Translations under genes and position numbers: made by a program
NCBI RefSeq assembly: GCF_030247185.1
Contig: NC_080571.1
Location: forward strand, 31,685,253 to 31,749,252
DNA length: 64,000 nt
Direction of reading: 5' to 3'
Origin: Malaya genurostris
Taxonomy: Eukaryota; Arthropoda; Insecta; Diptera; Culicidae
Notes under the pieces: generated by a model
What the model was told of the DNA's origin: nothing
Databases searched by the model: none
What the model saw: the letters and a program-made list of their open reading frames with translations, nothing else
Shown here: in pieces, positions 48,139 to 59,368 of the stretch
How the letters are laid out: every line of letters begins with the position of its first letter
Position numbering within the stretch: the stretch's first letter is position 1

Positions 48139-48220
48139 TCTACTTTTTACCTTTCATCTTTTAACTTTTTACCTTTCATCTTTTACCTTTTACCTTTCAT
48201 CTTTTACCTTTTACCTTTTA
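48139..48220. repeat. pyrimidine-rich CTTTTAC/CTTTCAT repeat
   Basis: About eleven 7-bp units of TTTTACC / TTTCATC type, directly abutting the GAAAACT array with the same 7-bp period; probably an older, mixed sub-array of the same locus. Confidence 0.85.
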
Positions 48221-49100
48221 CTGAAAACTGAAAACTGAAAACTGAAAACTGAAAACTGAAAACTGAAAACTGAAAACTGAAAACTGAAAACTGAAAACTG
48301 AAAACTGAAAACTGAAAACTGAAAACTGAAAACTGAAAACTGAAAACTGAAAACTGAAAACTGAAAACTGAAAACTGAAAACTGAAAACTGAAAACTGAA
48401 AACTGAAAACTGAAAACTGAAAACTGAAAACTGAAAACTGAAAACTGAAAACTGAAAACTGAAAACTGAAAACTGAAAACTGAAAACTGAAAACTGAAAA
48501 CTGAAAACTGAAAACTGAAAACTGAAAACTGAAAACTGAAAACTGAAAACTGAAAACTGAAAACTGAAAACTGAAAACTGAAAACTGAAAACTGAAAACT
48601 GAAAACTGAAAACTGAAAACTGAAAACTGAAAACTGAAAACTGAAAACTGAAAACTGAAAACTGAAAACTGAAAACTGAAAACTGAAAACTGAAAACTGA
48701 AAACTGAAAACTGAAAACTGAAAACTGAAAACTGAAAACTGAAAACTGAAAACTGAAAACTGAAAACTGAAAACTGAAAACTGAAAACTGAAAACTGAAA
48801 ACTGAAAACTGAAAACTGAAAACTGAAAACTGAAAACTGAAAACTGAAAACTGAAAACTGAAAACTGAAAACTGAAAACTGAAAACTGAAAACTGAAAAC
48901 TGAAAACTGAAAACTGAAAACTGAAAACTGAAAACTGAAAACTGAAAACTGAAAACTGAAAACTGAAAACTGAAAACTGAAAACTGAAAACTGAAAACTG
49001 AAAACTGAAAACTGAAAACTGAAAACTGAAAACTGAAAACTGAAAACTGAAAACTGAAAACTGAAAACTGAAAACTGAAAACTGAAAACTGAAAACTGAA
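48221..49100. repeat. 7-bp satellite (GAAAACT)n, about 125 copies
   Basis: 880 bp of perfect GAAAACT units with no visible substitution. Because 7 is not a multiple of 3 all frames read as the same Phe-Gln-Phe-Ser-Val peptide cycle, which explains two 320-codon minus-strand frames; these are not genes. Confidence 0.97.
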
Positions 49101-50797
49101 ATTGAAGGATAAGGTTTAATAAGGCAGAATCGATGTCTGTGAAATTGTTCCTGGAATAAACCTTGATAGTCACTTTGCAAACAGTTCCGAAGATATTTCC
49201 TCACATGCTTTCGTCATGTCGCCGTGAACCAACCATGAAACTACTACATCATCACTAAGTAATTAACACTTTAGGACTTTGATTTTCCTATCCCCCGCTG
49301 AGCGGGAGAGGGCGTAGCACAATTCAACTGTATCGTTATGACCGTGCTGATCTGTTCACAAACAGATTCGCGCCGTGTCAGCAATTATATCCGTTTCAGC
49401 AAACATTAAACAAACGGTGAGACGACGCTTGTGAGGTCGAACGACCGGCCGGCCGGCGGTAGATCGACGGTAAAATTTCCACAGAACATTGAATATTGTA
49501 ATCGTTTGCGGACCATAAATTTCTATATGACGACGCAGGATACCGCTCAGCGGGAAACAATTCTCGTATCTCTCGGCCCACTAGGCCTTCATAGAGGTTA
49601 TGTCGGTACGGCTGAAATCACCGTCCGTCCATTTGGACTAACTAGCCTTCAACCAGAGTGTCTACGCGGCACGGATTATCACCTCCCATCGATGCACAGT
49701 GGGCAAGAACGGACATTCGTCAATTGTACTGAAGGTTTGATTTGTCCGTTAATTGAAGTGATTTCTTTGTGTGACGTATGCTGAGCTGGCTTGAAATAAT
49801 TTAAGGTTATTGGGAACAAGTTTTCAATAAACGTTTTGGTTGGAGGTTTGGAACTGATCACGTTTGATATCTAAAAAATGAAATTATCTTTTATAACATA
49901 ATTTTTAAAATACCTATCATTATCAATGTGCAACCGATGAAAGTAACGATCGATAACCAAACTGGGCGAAGCTTTGCGTAGAGTTATTTCTATATTTAGA
50001 TAAAAAAAAATATTCTCATACATAACAGAAGACTACAAGTGATGGTAGGATCATCAAACGAAATCACTAATCACTAGACTGCGTGCAAAATTTTTTGATA
50101 AACTTTTTACGATTTTCTACTTTTGAAATAATTCCTATCTTGTTTTGTTTAATAAATTGTGATCCAACTAATGCAATCAAAAAAAGGTACGAATGCTTTA
50201 ACAATCGCGATTAGTTAGAATTAAAATCATAATAATAAATATTATATTGTTTTATTTAACCCTGGTTTCAAACAGTATTTGGTCATTCTCCGGGGATATG
50301 CAGCTCAGAATACATTTTCTTCAATGAAACGGAAAACGGAAACGTATTGTAGATTGAACGGCTCCTGCCGCAAAACGCTCATTGGTTTAATTTCTGGAAT
50401 ATTTCAACACACTTTGAAAAAACCCTGTGATTTTACAAATTATTAGATGCACATAAATGGAGCGTCATAGCTCACGCAAATTTACCTGGAAGAACATTTG
50501 ATACTGTGTCTTAAATTTCATGTCTTATATTTTTCCGAGAATATTTGACGGCGACTAGGGCATACAATTTCAGTTATGAAAAAAATGATTCAGATTGTAT
50601 TCGTTGAGATGTCGATAATAATGTAAAGCATTGTAACTCTGCAACGTTCTTTGAGTGCTTGCTTTATGTTTATGAGCACACAGAAAGAAATAATGAAATT
50701 TACACGACATGTTAATCAAATATTGATATGGAATAGAATCTAAAGTTTGATTGGAAACCATCATCGATGCAAAACTAAACCGGACTGCATTAATTTT
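49101..50797. other. unassigned DNA, unique-looking GC-richer patch at 49.28-49.78 kb
   Basis: Contains CCCGCTGAGCGGG at 49294-49306, its near-inverse CCGCTCAGCGGG at 49543-49554 and CCGGCCGGCCGG at 49445-49456. Frames of 117 and 104 codons nearby have no domain. 49.8-50.8 kb is AT-rich and empty, apart from a possible tail of the retrotransposon relic after 50570. Confidence 0.45.
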
Positions 50798-51668
50798 TCA
50801 GTTAATAGAGCTATGTCTTTCAAATAACGCATTAATGAAGCCCAACATACTATTTGCTTTATTGACAGTTGTATTATAATGCTCCACGAAAGTAAGTTTT
50901 GAGTCTAAAATTATGTGTAGATCTCTAATAATTTTACATTTTTCTACTGACTGGTTTCCTAAGTATATGTCAATAGAAGGAGACGTGATTTTTCTACTCA
51001 ACGATATTGAACTACATTTCTTACCGTTTAGTTGGAGTAAGCTTTTGTGGCACCAAATGTTGAATAGGTTAATTTCTTAGCATCTTTAGCGTTTTTTATT
51101 TCCTAAAGATCTTCAGGTCGTCTGCATATACAAGTACTTTTAGATGTTTGAGTAGGAATCAGGGCCACTTTTACAGAGGGGCAGTGGGAGCACGTGACCT
51201 CAGGGCTCTTCACCAAGCCAAGAAAAAAGGTATTTCAGTTAGGGGCACACAAATGTCTCTTTCCCCACGGGCCCATTAATGCGTAAAAGCACTACTGGTA
51301 AGAAGCAAATGTCCTTTACGTACAAGATAAAAAAAAGAGGGCCTAAATGTGAACCTTGGGGAGCACCTGAAGTGACATTTATTGATCAAACAATTTTGCA
51401 ATACACGAGATAATGACCATGTCTCATTAATTACGTACGTCTGATTTGAAGCCTGATTTAAAGATCCGTACTAAGAAGAATAATTTTCATGCTTCTGGAA
51501 ATATTATTGTTCTTAGAGATAAGTTGAAGAGATGATATAATGGTGTTGTGAGTTCAGTTGCTAACTGTTTCAAGAATATTGGTGCCATTCAGTTAGGTCC
51601 AGGTTCTATTGCTACGTTGAGGTTTTCAAGTGCAGTGAATATTTCTTGTTTTGATAATTGATTGACAC

Positions 51669-52984
51669 TACAAGGTGAGATGAAAAAACTGCAACCAACT
51701 TCAGACTGCTGTCATTTCTAAACCGCTCGTCCCACAGCTGTCAGATTTATTCTAGTGACAGCTCATTATATTATTTACAAGCGCACAAAAGCATTTTGGT
51801 GGGAATTTTTCAGAAAAAAAGTTATTTGTGATGGAATTCAAGTGTGATAGTGTGATTGCTTTGCATTTGGCTGGAAAACCACAAGTGGCTATCGTTAGAG
51901 CCCTCCAGCATTTAAAAGTGAATAAATCTTTTGTGTCTCGTACCATCGCTCGTTACCGTGATACTGGTAGCGTAGCCCGATGTCAAGGAAGTGGACGAAA
52001 AAAAACAGCAACATCGGCAGAAATGGTTCGAAAAGTGAAGAAGCGAATTGAACGAAATCCGCGTCGCAGTGGCCGAAAAATGGCTCGTGAGCTGAACATA
52101 TCGCAATATGCCATTCGGCAAATATTGAAAAATGAGCTTGGACTAAAGCCATTGAAGTTCCAAAAAGTGCAAGATCTTACTGATGCGCAAAAAAAAGTTA
52201 GACTCGAAAAAGCTAAAGAGTTGCTTCGCTTGGCCGAAAGTGGTGAACTGCCGAATTTGGTTTTCTCCGATGAGAAACAATTCGTTATCCAGCAGTTTGT
52301 AAACAAACAAAATGATCGTGTTTACTTGCCAGAGAGGTCAGCTGAAAATTTGCAACTTCGGTTGGCCACCAGAACTCAAAAGCCGGCCATGGTGATGGTG
52401 TGGGCCGCCATAACAGCCGATGGTCGCTCGCCGCTCGTATTCATCGACCGTGGGGTCAAAATAAATGCGCAAATCTATCGCGAAAATATTTTGGAGGGAG
52501 TTCTGAAGCCCTGGGCACGCAAACATTTCGGCCGCAGACCTTGGACATTCCAACAGGACTCAGCACCATCGCACTCAGCACGCGCCACCCAAGAATGGTT
52601 AAGAAATGAGGTTCCTCGCTTCATTTCCACCGCACAATGGCCACCAAAATCTCCGGATGCCAATCCGTTGGACTATTGTGCCTGGGGTATTTTGGAAAGC
52701 AAGGTTGGCACTAAAAAATACCAAAGTGTCGATCATCTCAAGCAAGCGCTTCGCCGAGAATGGGACAAAATACCGCAGAGCCACTTTCGGGTAGCGTGTG
52801 ATGGTTTCATTGGCCGTTTGAAGGCCATAGTTCGTGCCAAAGGTGGCCAATTCGAACAAATCTAAACCGATTCTCAAATTTGATGTTATTTCCGACATTT
52901 TTTGCTTTCATTCAATAAAATTTAAAAAAAAATGAAAAAATTATGGCGTTTTACTTTGTTGCAGTTTTTTCATCTCACCTTGTA
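51669..52984 (+). mobile_element. intact DD37D (maT-like) transposon
   Basis: 1316 bp with at least 27-bp perfect inverted repeats beginning TACAAGGTGAGATGAAAAAA at 51669 and ending at 52984, TA at both ends. Contains one uninterrupted transposase gene and an AATAAA signal at about 52915. It is inserted into the Jockey-like relic, so it is the younger of the two. Confidence 0.93.
51831..52865 (+). CDS. DD37D transposase (maT-like, IS630-Tc1-mariner), apparently intact
   Basis: Cut-and-paste transposase of 344 residues, the usual length for the family; it would bind its own terminal repeats in the nucleus and move the element to TA sites. Start is the ATG at 51831; stop TAA 52863-52865. Residues 1-45 form a paired-like HTH (SVIALHLAGKPQVAIVRAL..SFVSRTIARY), GSGRKK at 53-58 is a GRPR/AT-hook-type linker, 64-100 a second HTH (GRKMARELNISQYAIRQIL), followed by the basic linker LKPLKFQK. 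Catalytic Asp 147 (LVFSDEKQF), Asp 243 (QQDSAPSHSA) and Asp 281 (SPDANPLDYCAWG) are all present; 37 residues lie between the last two, hence DD37D. The typical WAAIT and SPLVF core segments are at 191 and 200. No stop or frameshift. It is the only intact protein gene seen. Confidence 0.93.
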   Translation: MEFKCDSVIALHLAGKPQVAIVRALQHLKVNKSFVSRTIARYRDTGSVARCQGSGRKKTATSAEMVRKVKKRIERNPRRSGRKMARELNISQYAIRQILKNELGLKPLKFQKVQDLTDAQKKVRLEKAKELLRLAESGELPNLVFSDEKQFVIQQFVNKQNDRVYLPERSAENLQLRLATRTQKPAMVMVWAAITADGRSPLVFIDRGVKINAQIYRENILEGVLKPWARKHFGRRPWTFQQDSAPSHSARATQEWLRNEVPRFISTAQWPPKSPDANPLDYCAWGILESKVGTKKYQSVDHLKQALRREWDKIPQSHFRVACDGFIGRLKAIVRAKGGQFEQI

Positions 52985-53190
52985 ATGTCACTTGAATTCC
53001 ATTATAAAGGAAAAGTAGTCACGCTCACGGCCTGTTTTGGCATATGATGTAATTATTTCTTGGAAAAAATAGCAAATATATTGAAAATTTTGGTGCTATT
53101 ATTTCCAATGGTTCCGTCTAGATTCATTTGGCAAAGAAGGTTTTTTGTTTTAACATAGTTAAAGAAATTTTTGGGATGTTATGTTCTTCC

Positions 53191-53770
53191 AGAAATTATT
53201 ACTGTAAGTAGTTTAAATTTGATATAAATATGAAATTGTTTTGAATTTGTCATCTTTCTAATAAATATGTTATATTCGATACCGTTACGTTGCCAAAATC
53301 GAATCGTGCTAAAATCGAAACGAGACAAAACGTCATGCAAAAGAATGCTGTACACAGTCTATTTGGCGATTAGAAATAATTTCATACAACAGTATTAAAA
53401 ATCGTGTTTCACTAGCTTCCAAGCATCGCTTTATCGAAAATCACTCAAAACTCCTACTGCTGGATAAAAGAATTATAAAATAAAAATATCGATATCTCCA
53501 TTAAAAGTGGAGGAATTTTAACAATCTATGGCTTGTTGAATAATTGTTACCAAGTTAAATCTAAGTCTCAAAACTTATTTTATTTACAAGATCAATGAGG
53601 ACAGATCGTATAAAAAAACTGAAAGTATGGACATAAACTCTCGTATAACTCGAAAAGTAAACATCCGATTCTAAAACCATTCAATTGCTTTAAGGCCGAT
53701 GAGAAGACCTTACATTTGCGACTAGTTTGATTGAAACCGGTCCAGATCTCGACCGCTTTGTTTAGGGTTG
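53191..53770. other. unassigned AT-rich DNA
   Basis: Possibly further 5' parts of the retrotransposon relic, too decayed to translate. Confidence 0.4.
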
Positions 53771-53781
53771 TGGTAATTTTT

Positions 53782-53942
53782 TTTTTTTTTTTTTTGTTTC
53801 AATTATAGAGGCTTTAACATTAATGTCATTCGCCTCTTCGGGCTAGAAAAACTTTCTGACCCTATGTGCGGGTTGGGAATCGAACCCAGGCGGGCGGCGT
53901 GAAAGGCATCGACTTACCCATCACGCTATACCCGTCCCCGAA
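53782..53942 (-). repeat. Feilai-like tRNA-derived SINE, copy 3, full with target duplication
   Basis: On the minus strand: head GGGGACGGGTATAGCGTGAT (A-box region TAGCGTGATGGGTAAG), perfect B box GGTTCGATTCC (complement at 53876-53886), body CCCGAAGAGGCGAATGACAT, and an A-rich tail (T-run at left). Flanked by an 11-bp duplication TGGTAATTTTT at 53771-53781 and 53943-53953. Confidence 0.85.
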
Positions 53943-53953
53943 TGGTAATTTTT

Positions 53954-54185
53954 GTTTATAACTATCGTTCAACAAAATAAACTCAAACGATTTGCATAAT
54001 AGAAAGTATCATTCGAACAACATTTTGTAATCATTCGAACAACATTTTGTAATTTTTTAGTGGAAAACTATTGATAAATAAGTCGGTGAAGTGGTATTTT
54101 TAAGAACGCTTCATGATTTGCGGTGTATGCTGTATCTCAGCGCAGACCAGCCAGAAAGCAAAACCCCAAAGCAGCATAGATAGAC
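53954..54185. other. short spacer with a local tandem duplication
   Basis: ATCATTCGAACAACATTTTG occurs twice in a row at about 54008-54053. Confidence 0.6.
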
Positions 54186-55017
54186 TAAAGACTGTCCCAG
54201 AAAGTATGGACGCACTTTGATTTCGCTGTAAATAATTCACAAGTGTTAGATATTCAAATTTTATTCGATATACTGATAATATTAGACTACAACAACAGAA
54301 TATTATTCTCAACATTTGCTACTTAACCAGTTGGCGCACCTTCTTGCGAACGTTCCTCATTAAATTCCGTACAGACTTCTTGGCGACAAGTTTTGACACT
54401 TTTTTCCAATCTTTTTCGAACTGTTGAATAGTTTCGGCTGCCGAGACATGTTTTCTAAAATGTGCCTTCGTTAATGCCCGAATATCCTTGATTGGTCGAA
54501 GTTGTGGGCAATTAGGTGAATTCATGTCTTTTGGGATGAAAGTTACATTTTTGGTAGCATACCATTCTACCGTTGATTTCGAATAGTGGCAAGAAGCAAG
54601 ATCTGTCCAGGACAACAGGATCCTTGTGGCTTCGAATCATGGGTAGAAGTCGTTTTTGTAAACATTCCTTGATGTATATTTCGCTGTTCATTGAAGCAGT
54701 GGTGATGAAGGGTTTCGAAATCTTACCGCAGCTACAAATTGCTCGCTAGACCATAGCTTTCTTACCAAATTTTTCAACTTCAATCGATGTTAACACTTGC
54801 CCTTCTCGCACCGTATAATACTGTGGTCCCGGCAAGGATTTGTAATCGAGTTTCACGTAGGTTTCGTCGTCCATGATAATGCAGTTCAAATTTCCAGCAA
54901 GAATCGTATTGTACAGCTTTCGAACCCTCGACCTGATCGACGCTTCTTGTTTCGGACTACGTTTTGGTTGTTTCTGCTTCTTATAGGTTCGAAGATTCAA
55001 ACGTTCTTTAGCATGTG
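54186..55017 (-). mobile_element. ITmD37E transposon, copy C, truncated
   Basis: Minus-strand copy of the 4283-5560 element. The 3' terminal repeat TAAAGACTGTCCCAGAAAGT begins at 54186. Homology stops at about 55017, where the sequence passes into the GAATTCTG minisatellite, so the 5' terminal repeat and N-terminal coding part are missing. Confidence 0.9.
54319..55017 (-). pseudogene. ITmD37E transposase pseudogene, copy C (N-terminus missing)
   Basis: Reads AKERLNLRTYKKQKQPKRSP, IRSRVRKLYNTILAGN, then IIMDDETYVKLDYKSLPGPQ (first catalytic Asp intact), VEKFGKKAMV and a TAG where copy A has Trp. After a further stretch with a one-base deletion near 54612 it reads WTDLASCHYSKSTVEW (second Asp) and NSPNCPQLRPIKDIRAL, where Lys occupies the position of the catalytic Glu. 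It ends VRQLVK and a stop at 54319. Dead by truncation, nonsense, frameshift and catalytic substitution. Confidence 0.88.
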
Positions 55018-55021
55018 TTAG

Positions 55022-55247
55022 AATGTGCATTCTGAAGCTGGTTTCTGGAACTGAAACCCGAACCTTAATTTTGGAATTGAATTCGGCACTTAGATTCTGA
55101 AACTGGACCTGGACCTGGACCTGAATTTTAAAACTGAATCCTGGACCTGCATTCTGAAATGCAATTCAAATGCTGTATTATGGAAACTGAATTCAGGACC
55201 TGGATTCTGAAATTGAATTCTGTAACTGCATTCTGTACATAGTTTTT
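55022..55247. repeat. degenerate GAATTCTG minisatellite, part 1
   Basis: Irregular 12-14-bp units of the type CTGAATTCTGGAACTGGATT, starting exactly where ITmD37E copy C is cut. Continues after the insertion at 55775. Confidence 0.8.
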
Positions 55248-55774
55248 GAGGATCAGAGTCATTTCGCCGAAAGTCGTTTCGCCGAGAGCCATTTCGGCGA
55301 AAGGGTTATTTCACCGAATGACATTTAGCCGAATTTAGTTTCGCCGAATGCCATTTCGCCGAATCAGTCATTTCGTCGAATTCTGAAATCGTCTTAAAAT
55401 CGTCTTAAAATGTAGAAAAATTTAAGATGATAACGTTAACGTCCGTTTTGTTGACCTACACTTGTACTTCTTGAATAAAGATTGATTCTTGTACTGATGG
55501 ATAAAGATTGATTCATGAACCTCAGAACGGAGTTCCCAAGAAAACTTGTTGACTATTAGTTACTAAGCATCAAAGCAATTGTATAGGTGTATCTACCAGG
55601 TAAATGTATGTGGTATTTTCCGTTTATTAAGTGAAAAATGAAAAAAATATCTAGTGCGGCTACGCCACATCGAAATTCCCCTTTCGGCGAAACGACTTTC
55701 GGCTAAATTACCTATTCGGCGAAATGGCATTCAGCGAAACGACTTTCGGCGAAATGATCCGCTCCCGTTTTTAA
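55248..55774. mobile_element. inverted-repeat element with CATTTCGCCGAA subterminal repeats, copy 1
   Basis: About 525 bp. Each end has four to seven variants of GTCATTTCGCCGAAAG, in opposite orientation at the two ends (55255-55380 and 55672-55765). The centre is non-coding. It interrupts the minisatellite. Same family as the arms at 59703 and 61715. Confidence 0.75.
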
Positions 55775-56925
55775 AACTTTATTCTAAACCTGGATTTTGA
55801 AATTAAAAAAAAGCTAGATTATGAACCAGGATTCTGAAATTTAATTTTTAACCTGAACTTTCAAGCTAAATTCGGAAGCTGGATTCGGCAACAGAGTTAT
55901 AGCACTCAATTCTGTCCTTAAATTAGTGACCTGCATATTGGAACTGAATTCTGAACCTTAACTTTGGAATTAAACACTGCTCCTACATTTTGGAGCTGGA
56001 TTCTAAAACGATATTCTGAAACTGAAATCAGAAGATGGTTTACGGATCAGGATTCGGGAATTGTATTCCAAACCTGAGTTTTTACACTGAACTCTAGAGC
56101 TGAATTCTGCAAACAGAATTGAGAACTTGAATTCGGGATCTGTATTTTGGAACTGAGTTCTGGACCCGGATTCAGTAACTGGATTTTGAAATTGCATTCT
56201 GAAACCGAAATCAGAAGCTGGATTCTGGAATTGCAATCTTAACCTGAATTTTTGAACGGAATTCTAAGGCTGATCTCGGCAAACCGAATTATGGAATTTA
56301 ATTCTGAACCCGGATTCAGTAACTGCATTCTGGAATTACATTCTGGACTTGGATTCGGGAGCCGCATTCTGAACCTGAATTCTGAAACTGAAATCAGAAG
56401 CTAGATTATGGACCTGGATTATGCAATTAAATTCTTGACCTGATTTTTTCAACTTAATTCTGAAGCAGGATTCTGAAGCTGGAGCTCTGAACCTGAATTC
56501 TGAACTTGAATTCAAGATCTGAATTTTGGAACTGAATTCTGAAACTAGATTCGGAAACTGAATTCCGAACTTTAACTTTGGAGTTTAATTCTGCTCCTAG
56601 ATTTTACCGCTGAATTCTAATTCTAAAGTCTGGATTCTAAAACGAAATTCAGAAGCTTGATTATAAAAACTGAGCTCAATACTTGGGTTCTGGAACTGAA
56701 TTCTGAAACTGAATACTGAAATTGAAATCAGATGCTGGATTATGGACCGACCAGGATGATGAAATTGAATTCTTAACCTGAATCCTTGAACTTATTTCAG
56801 GAACTGGATTCTGCAGCAGAATTATGGACTTCAATTCGGAACCTGCATTTTGAAACTGAATTCTGGATCCAGACTCTTGAACTGAATTCTGAGGCTTTGA
56901 GACTTTGGAATTGAATTGAATCAAT
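55775..56925. repeat. degenerate GAATTCTG minisatellite, part 2
   Basis: Over 1.1 kb of diverged units (TTCTGAAACTGAAATCAGAA, CTGGATTCTGGA etc.). A ~200-bp higher-order similarity is visible (GAAATCAGAAGCTGGATT at about 56022, 56206, 56388 and 56727). The Gln/Asn/Phe/Ser-rich minus frames are artefacts. Confidence 0.85.
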
Positions 56926-58712
56926 CTCGAGACTTATCGATCAACGTGTTATTTTGTCATGTTCTCTGAAAGTCTCACTTGTTTTTCCAAGTTCCGAAAG
57001 GGGATCAATATTTATGGTCTCTTTGAGCCTTTCAATCCACTTTTCAGCAAACCTTTTTGACACCTTTTTCATAATTATAGCGTGTACCGAAATACAGCGT
57101 CAAAATGCTTCGTATTCGCGGAACTCATTTCGATAAACGACTGCTCTCGTCGAAGTTTCGAGCAGCTACGAAGCAAACAAGCAACTTAGTCGTACCCAAC
57201 CGATTATACAATCCCATAAAGAAAAGTAAATTACGATGTTTTTAATTCTACTTTCAGAAAACTCCGCTTCCTTTCTTGTGCAACCGACTTTAGGTCGTGC
57301 CATTCGGGATATTTCGCAAGACGACCAGTGAGTTCATAAATTACGCCGGTTAAAATGGGGGGTTATTTTGTGTCGGTGCTGGTATAGTATTGTTGAATAA
57401 CAATAGACCGACCAATTACGCTCATTCTACACAAATGAGATGACATCCACTTGCGCCTCCAGGCAACCTTTGTCCGAAGAAAGATAGTTGCGTTATCGGG
57501 CTACTAATGGACAGTAGTTTCTTGCTTGCCTAATAGTGTTCCGCTTTGAAGGACGGACAAAATCTTGGCGTGCCAAGATCGAACAAAACAACAGCCATAA
57601 TGGAGATTCATAACACAGATGGAATTCTATCACGAAATACGCAGTGAATCATTTCTGAAAAAGAAAAACACACCACAAACCACGCGGTAAACAATTTCCG
57701 CTCATATTTCACCGGAACGGGTTTCGTTCAACCGCACTCTAATTATCGTGTGTGAATTAGAGAACGAAAACATTTCGCTTGAAAAGTGGCCATCGTCAGT
57801 CACATTTCCCAGCTCGGATTTTTCTGCCGTTTTCGGTAGGATTTTTAATTTTTACTTTTCATTCGTACGCCTAGTCATGCCCGCACGCTTAATCTTTTTC
57901 GACTGCTCGAATCTCGAACGAAGACCACAGTACCGTAGTGAGGGTGAGGCGAGTGAGGCGACCGCCTCGGGTGCCAACAGCCGAGGGGCGCTAAATCATG
58001 ATGGAATTGCAAAAAAAAACGTACAACTATTTGATGAAAAATTATTTTAATGAGGTTTTTTTTTTTCGGGAAAACTATTTAAACAAGATTTAGTTTCAGA
58101 TTAGTACTAAACTGCTACAAAAATCCGAAGAGATGCCGCGATAATCATTATCATTCGTAAACATGAAAATGCAATTCTACAGTCATTTAGAATACAGAAC
58201 CGCCATTTAGCGACGACCGTAACAATTATTTGTCATGAGCAAGAGACGCTCTCTTATCTTGATTGTGGTTGTGAACTTAAATAGCAAAAATTAGATTTTC
58301 TGAAAGGTTCCCTGAAAGGGATTAACATTCTCGAAAATTGACTATTAATCAAATGTGCAAGTGCGTAGAAATCTGTAACATACTACTGTTCACTGAACTG
58401 ATATCGCACGTTTTGACGTAGGACTTCTCTTTGAATTGTATGTAGGAATGCGGAACAGTGATCAGGTCACATCGAATCGAAGAGATAAAACTATATATTT
58501 GAGATAATTGGTTGTCGAAAATTTTCCATCTTTACCAAGCCATAGTCATAGCTTTCCCTTAATAAGACGACAATTTTGTATGCATTAAATCTCTTCGCAG
58601 TTCGTGTAGAATGGACGCGATCATTTAAATTGAGCCTCTTCCCACAATCGAAATTAGTATTAAATCGACTTGCATTCGGTGCGGTTCGTTTGTGCCGTGG
58701 AAAATCCTGTTG
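56926..58712. other. unassigned DNA, 57.1-58.0 kb unique-looking
   Basis: Less AT-rich between about 57.1 and 58.0 kb. Frames of 60-100 codons without domains. 58077-58120 has a short similarity to the 'AGTTCTTTAG' repeat family (TTAGTACTAAACTG). Confidence 0.45.
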
Positions 58713-59368
58713 TAATCCACCTAGTGGTGTAATGATGCCTTTCTCATATCAATCATACCATTATATATAATACTGTGGTATTCTTCAAAATAATTTTGTT
58801 CGATTCCTAAAAGAATAACCGAAATCGGTTTGTTAGACCATCTACTGATAAAAACTTTTAATTGGAGAAGATTTGAGGTCGATTTAGAAAACTTTTTACG
58901 GTTTTTCACCCTTTTCAGTGATAGTATACAATTTTTAACACACTTTACCCTATATTTCCGGATCCGGAAGTCGGATCCAGATGAATTTCAGGAAATGCGT
59001 ACGGGACGACAGGACCTTTGATTTGAACCTAAGGTTTTGAAAATCGGTTGCGCCATCTATGAGAAAAGCTAGAAAACATATTTTCATGTTTTTGCACATT
59101 TTACCCCATAACTCCGGAACCGGAAATCGGATTCAAACAATATTCAGGAATTTTGCATGGGACTACAAGACCTTTCATTTGAACCTAAGTTTGTAAAAAT
59201 CGGTTCAGCCATCTCCGAGAAAAGTACACACATACGCGCGCACACACACACAGACATTTTGCATACTCGACGAACTGAGTCGAATGGTATGTGACACTAG
59301 GCCCTCCAGGCCTCGGTTCAAAAGTCGGTTTTCACAGTGATTGCATAACCTTTCTATATGAGAAAGGC
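58713..59368. repeat. dispersed 'CCGGTTCCGGAA' repeat, copy I, both termini present
   Basis: Starts TAATCCACCTAGTGGTGTAA, followed directly by GCCTTTCTCATAT; two tandem monomers (CCGGATCCGGAAGTCGGATC near 58960 and CCGGAACCGGAAATCGGATT near 59115); a CA-rich run; CTGAGTCGAATGGTATGTGA; and the end CCTTTCTATATGAGAAAGGC. The inverted 10-11 bp GCCTTTCTCATAT/ATATGAGAAAGGC near both ends defines the unit (656 bp). Best complete copy in the window. Confidence 0.82.

Larger units (their letters stand above)
50798..53190 (-). pseudogene. Jockey/CR1-like reverse transcriptase relic split by a DD37D transposon
   Basis: Degenerate minus-strand remains of one non-LTR retrotransposon. From right to left: PKNFFNYVKTKN and LCQMNLDGTIGNNSTKIFNI at about 53180-53060 (region between endonuclease and RT); then, left of the DD37D element, LENLNVAIEPGPN.MAPIFL and PLYHLFNLSLRTIIFPEA at about 51640-51510 (RT motif 1 region, GPDG-like); SGAPQGSHLGPLF near 51345 (motif B); VLVYADDLKIF near 51130 (catalytic YADD); CKIIRDLHIILDSKLTFVEH and NKANSMLGFI at 50798-51001 (thumb). 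Multiple stops and frameshifts, plus an unrelated ~130-bp stretch near 51155-51290. Extent includes the nested element. Dead. Confidence 0.75.

Noticed and set aside
48211..49204. Two 320-328 codon minus-strand Phe-Gln-Phe-Ser-Val frames
   Set aside because: Produced by the 7-bp satellite, which reads the same peptide in every frame.
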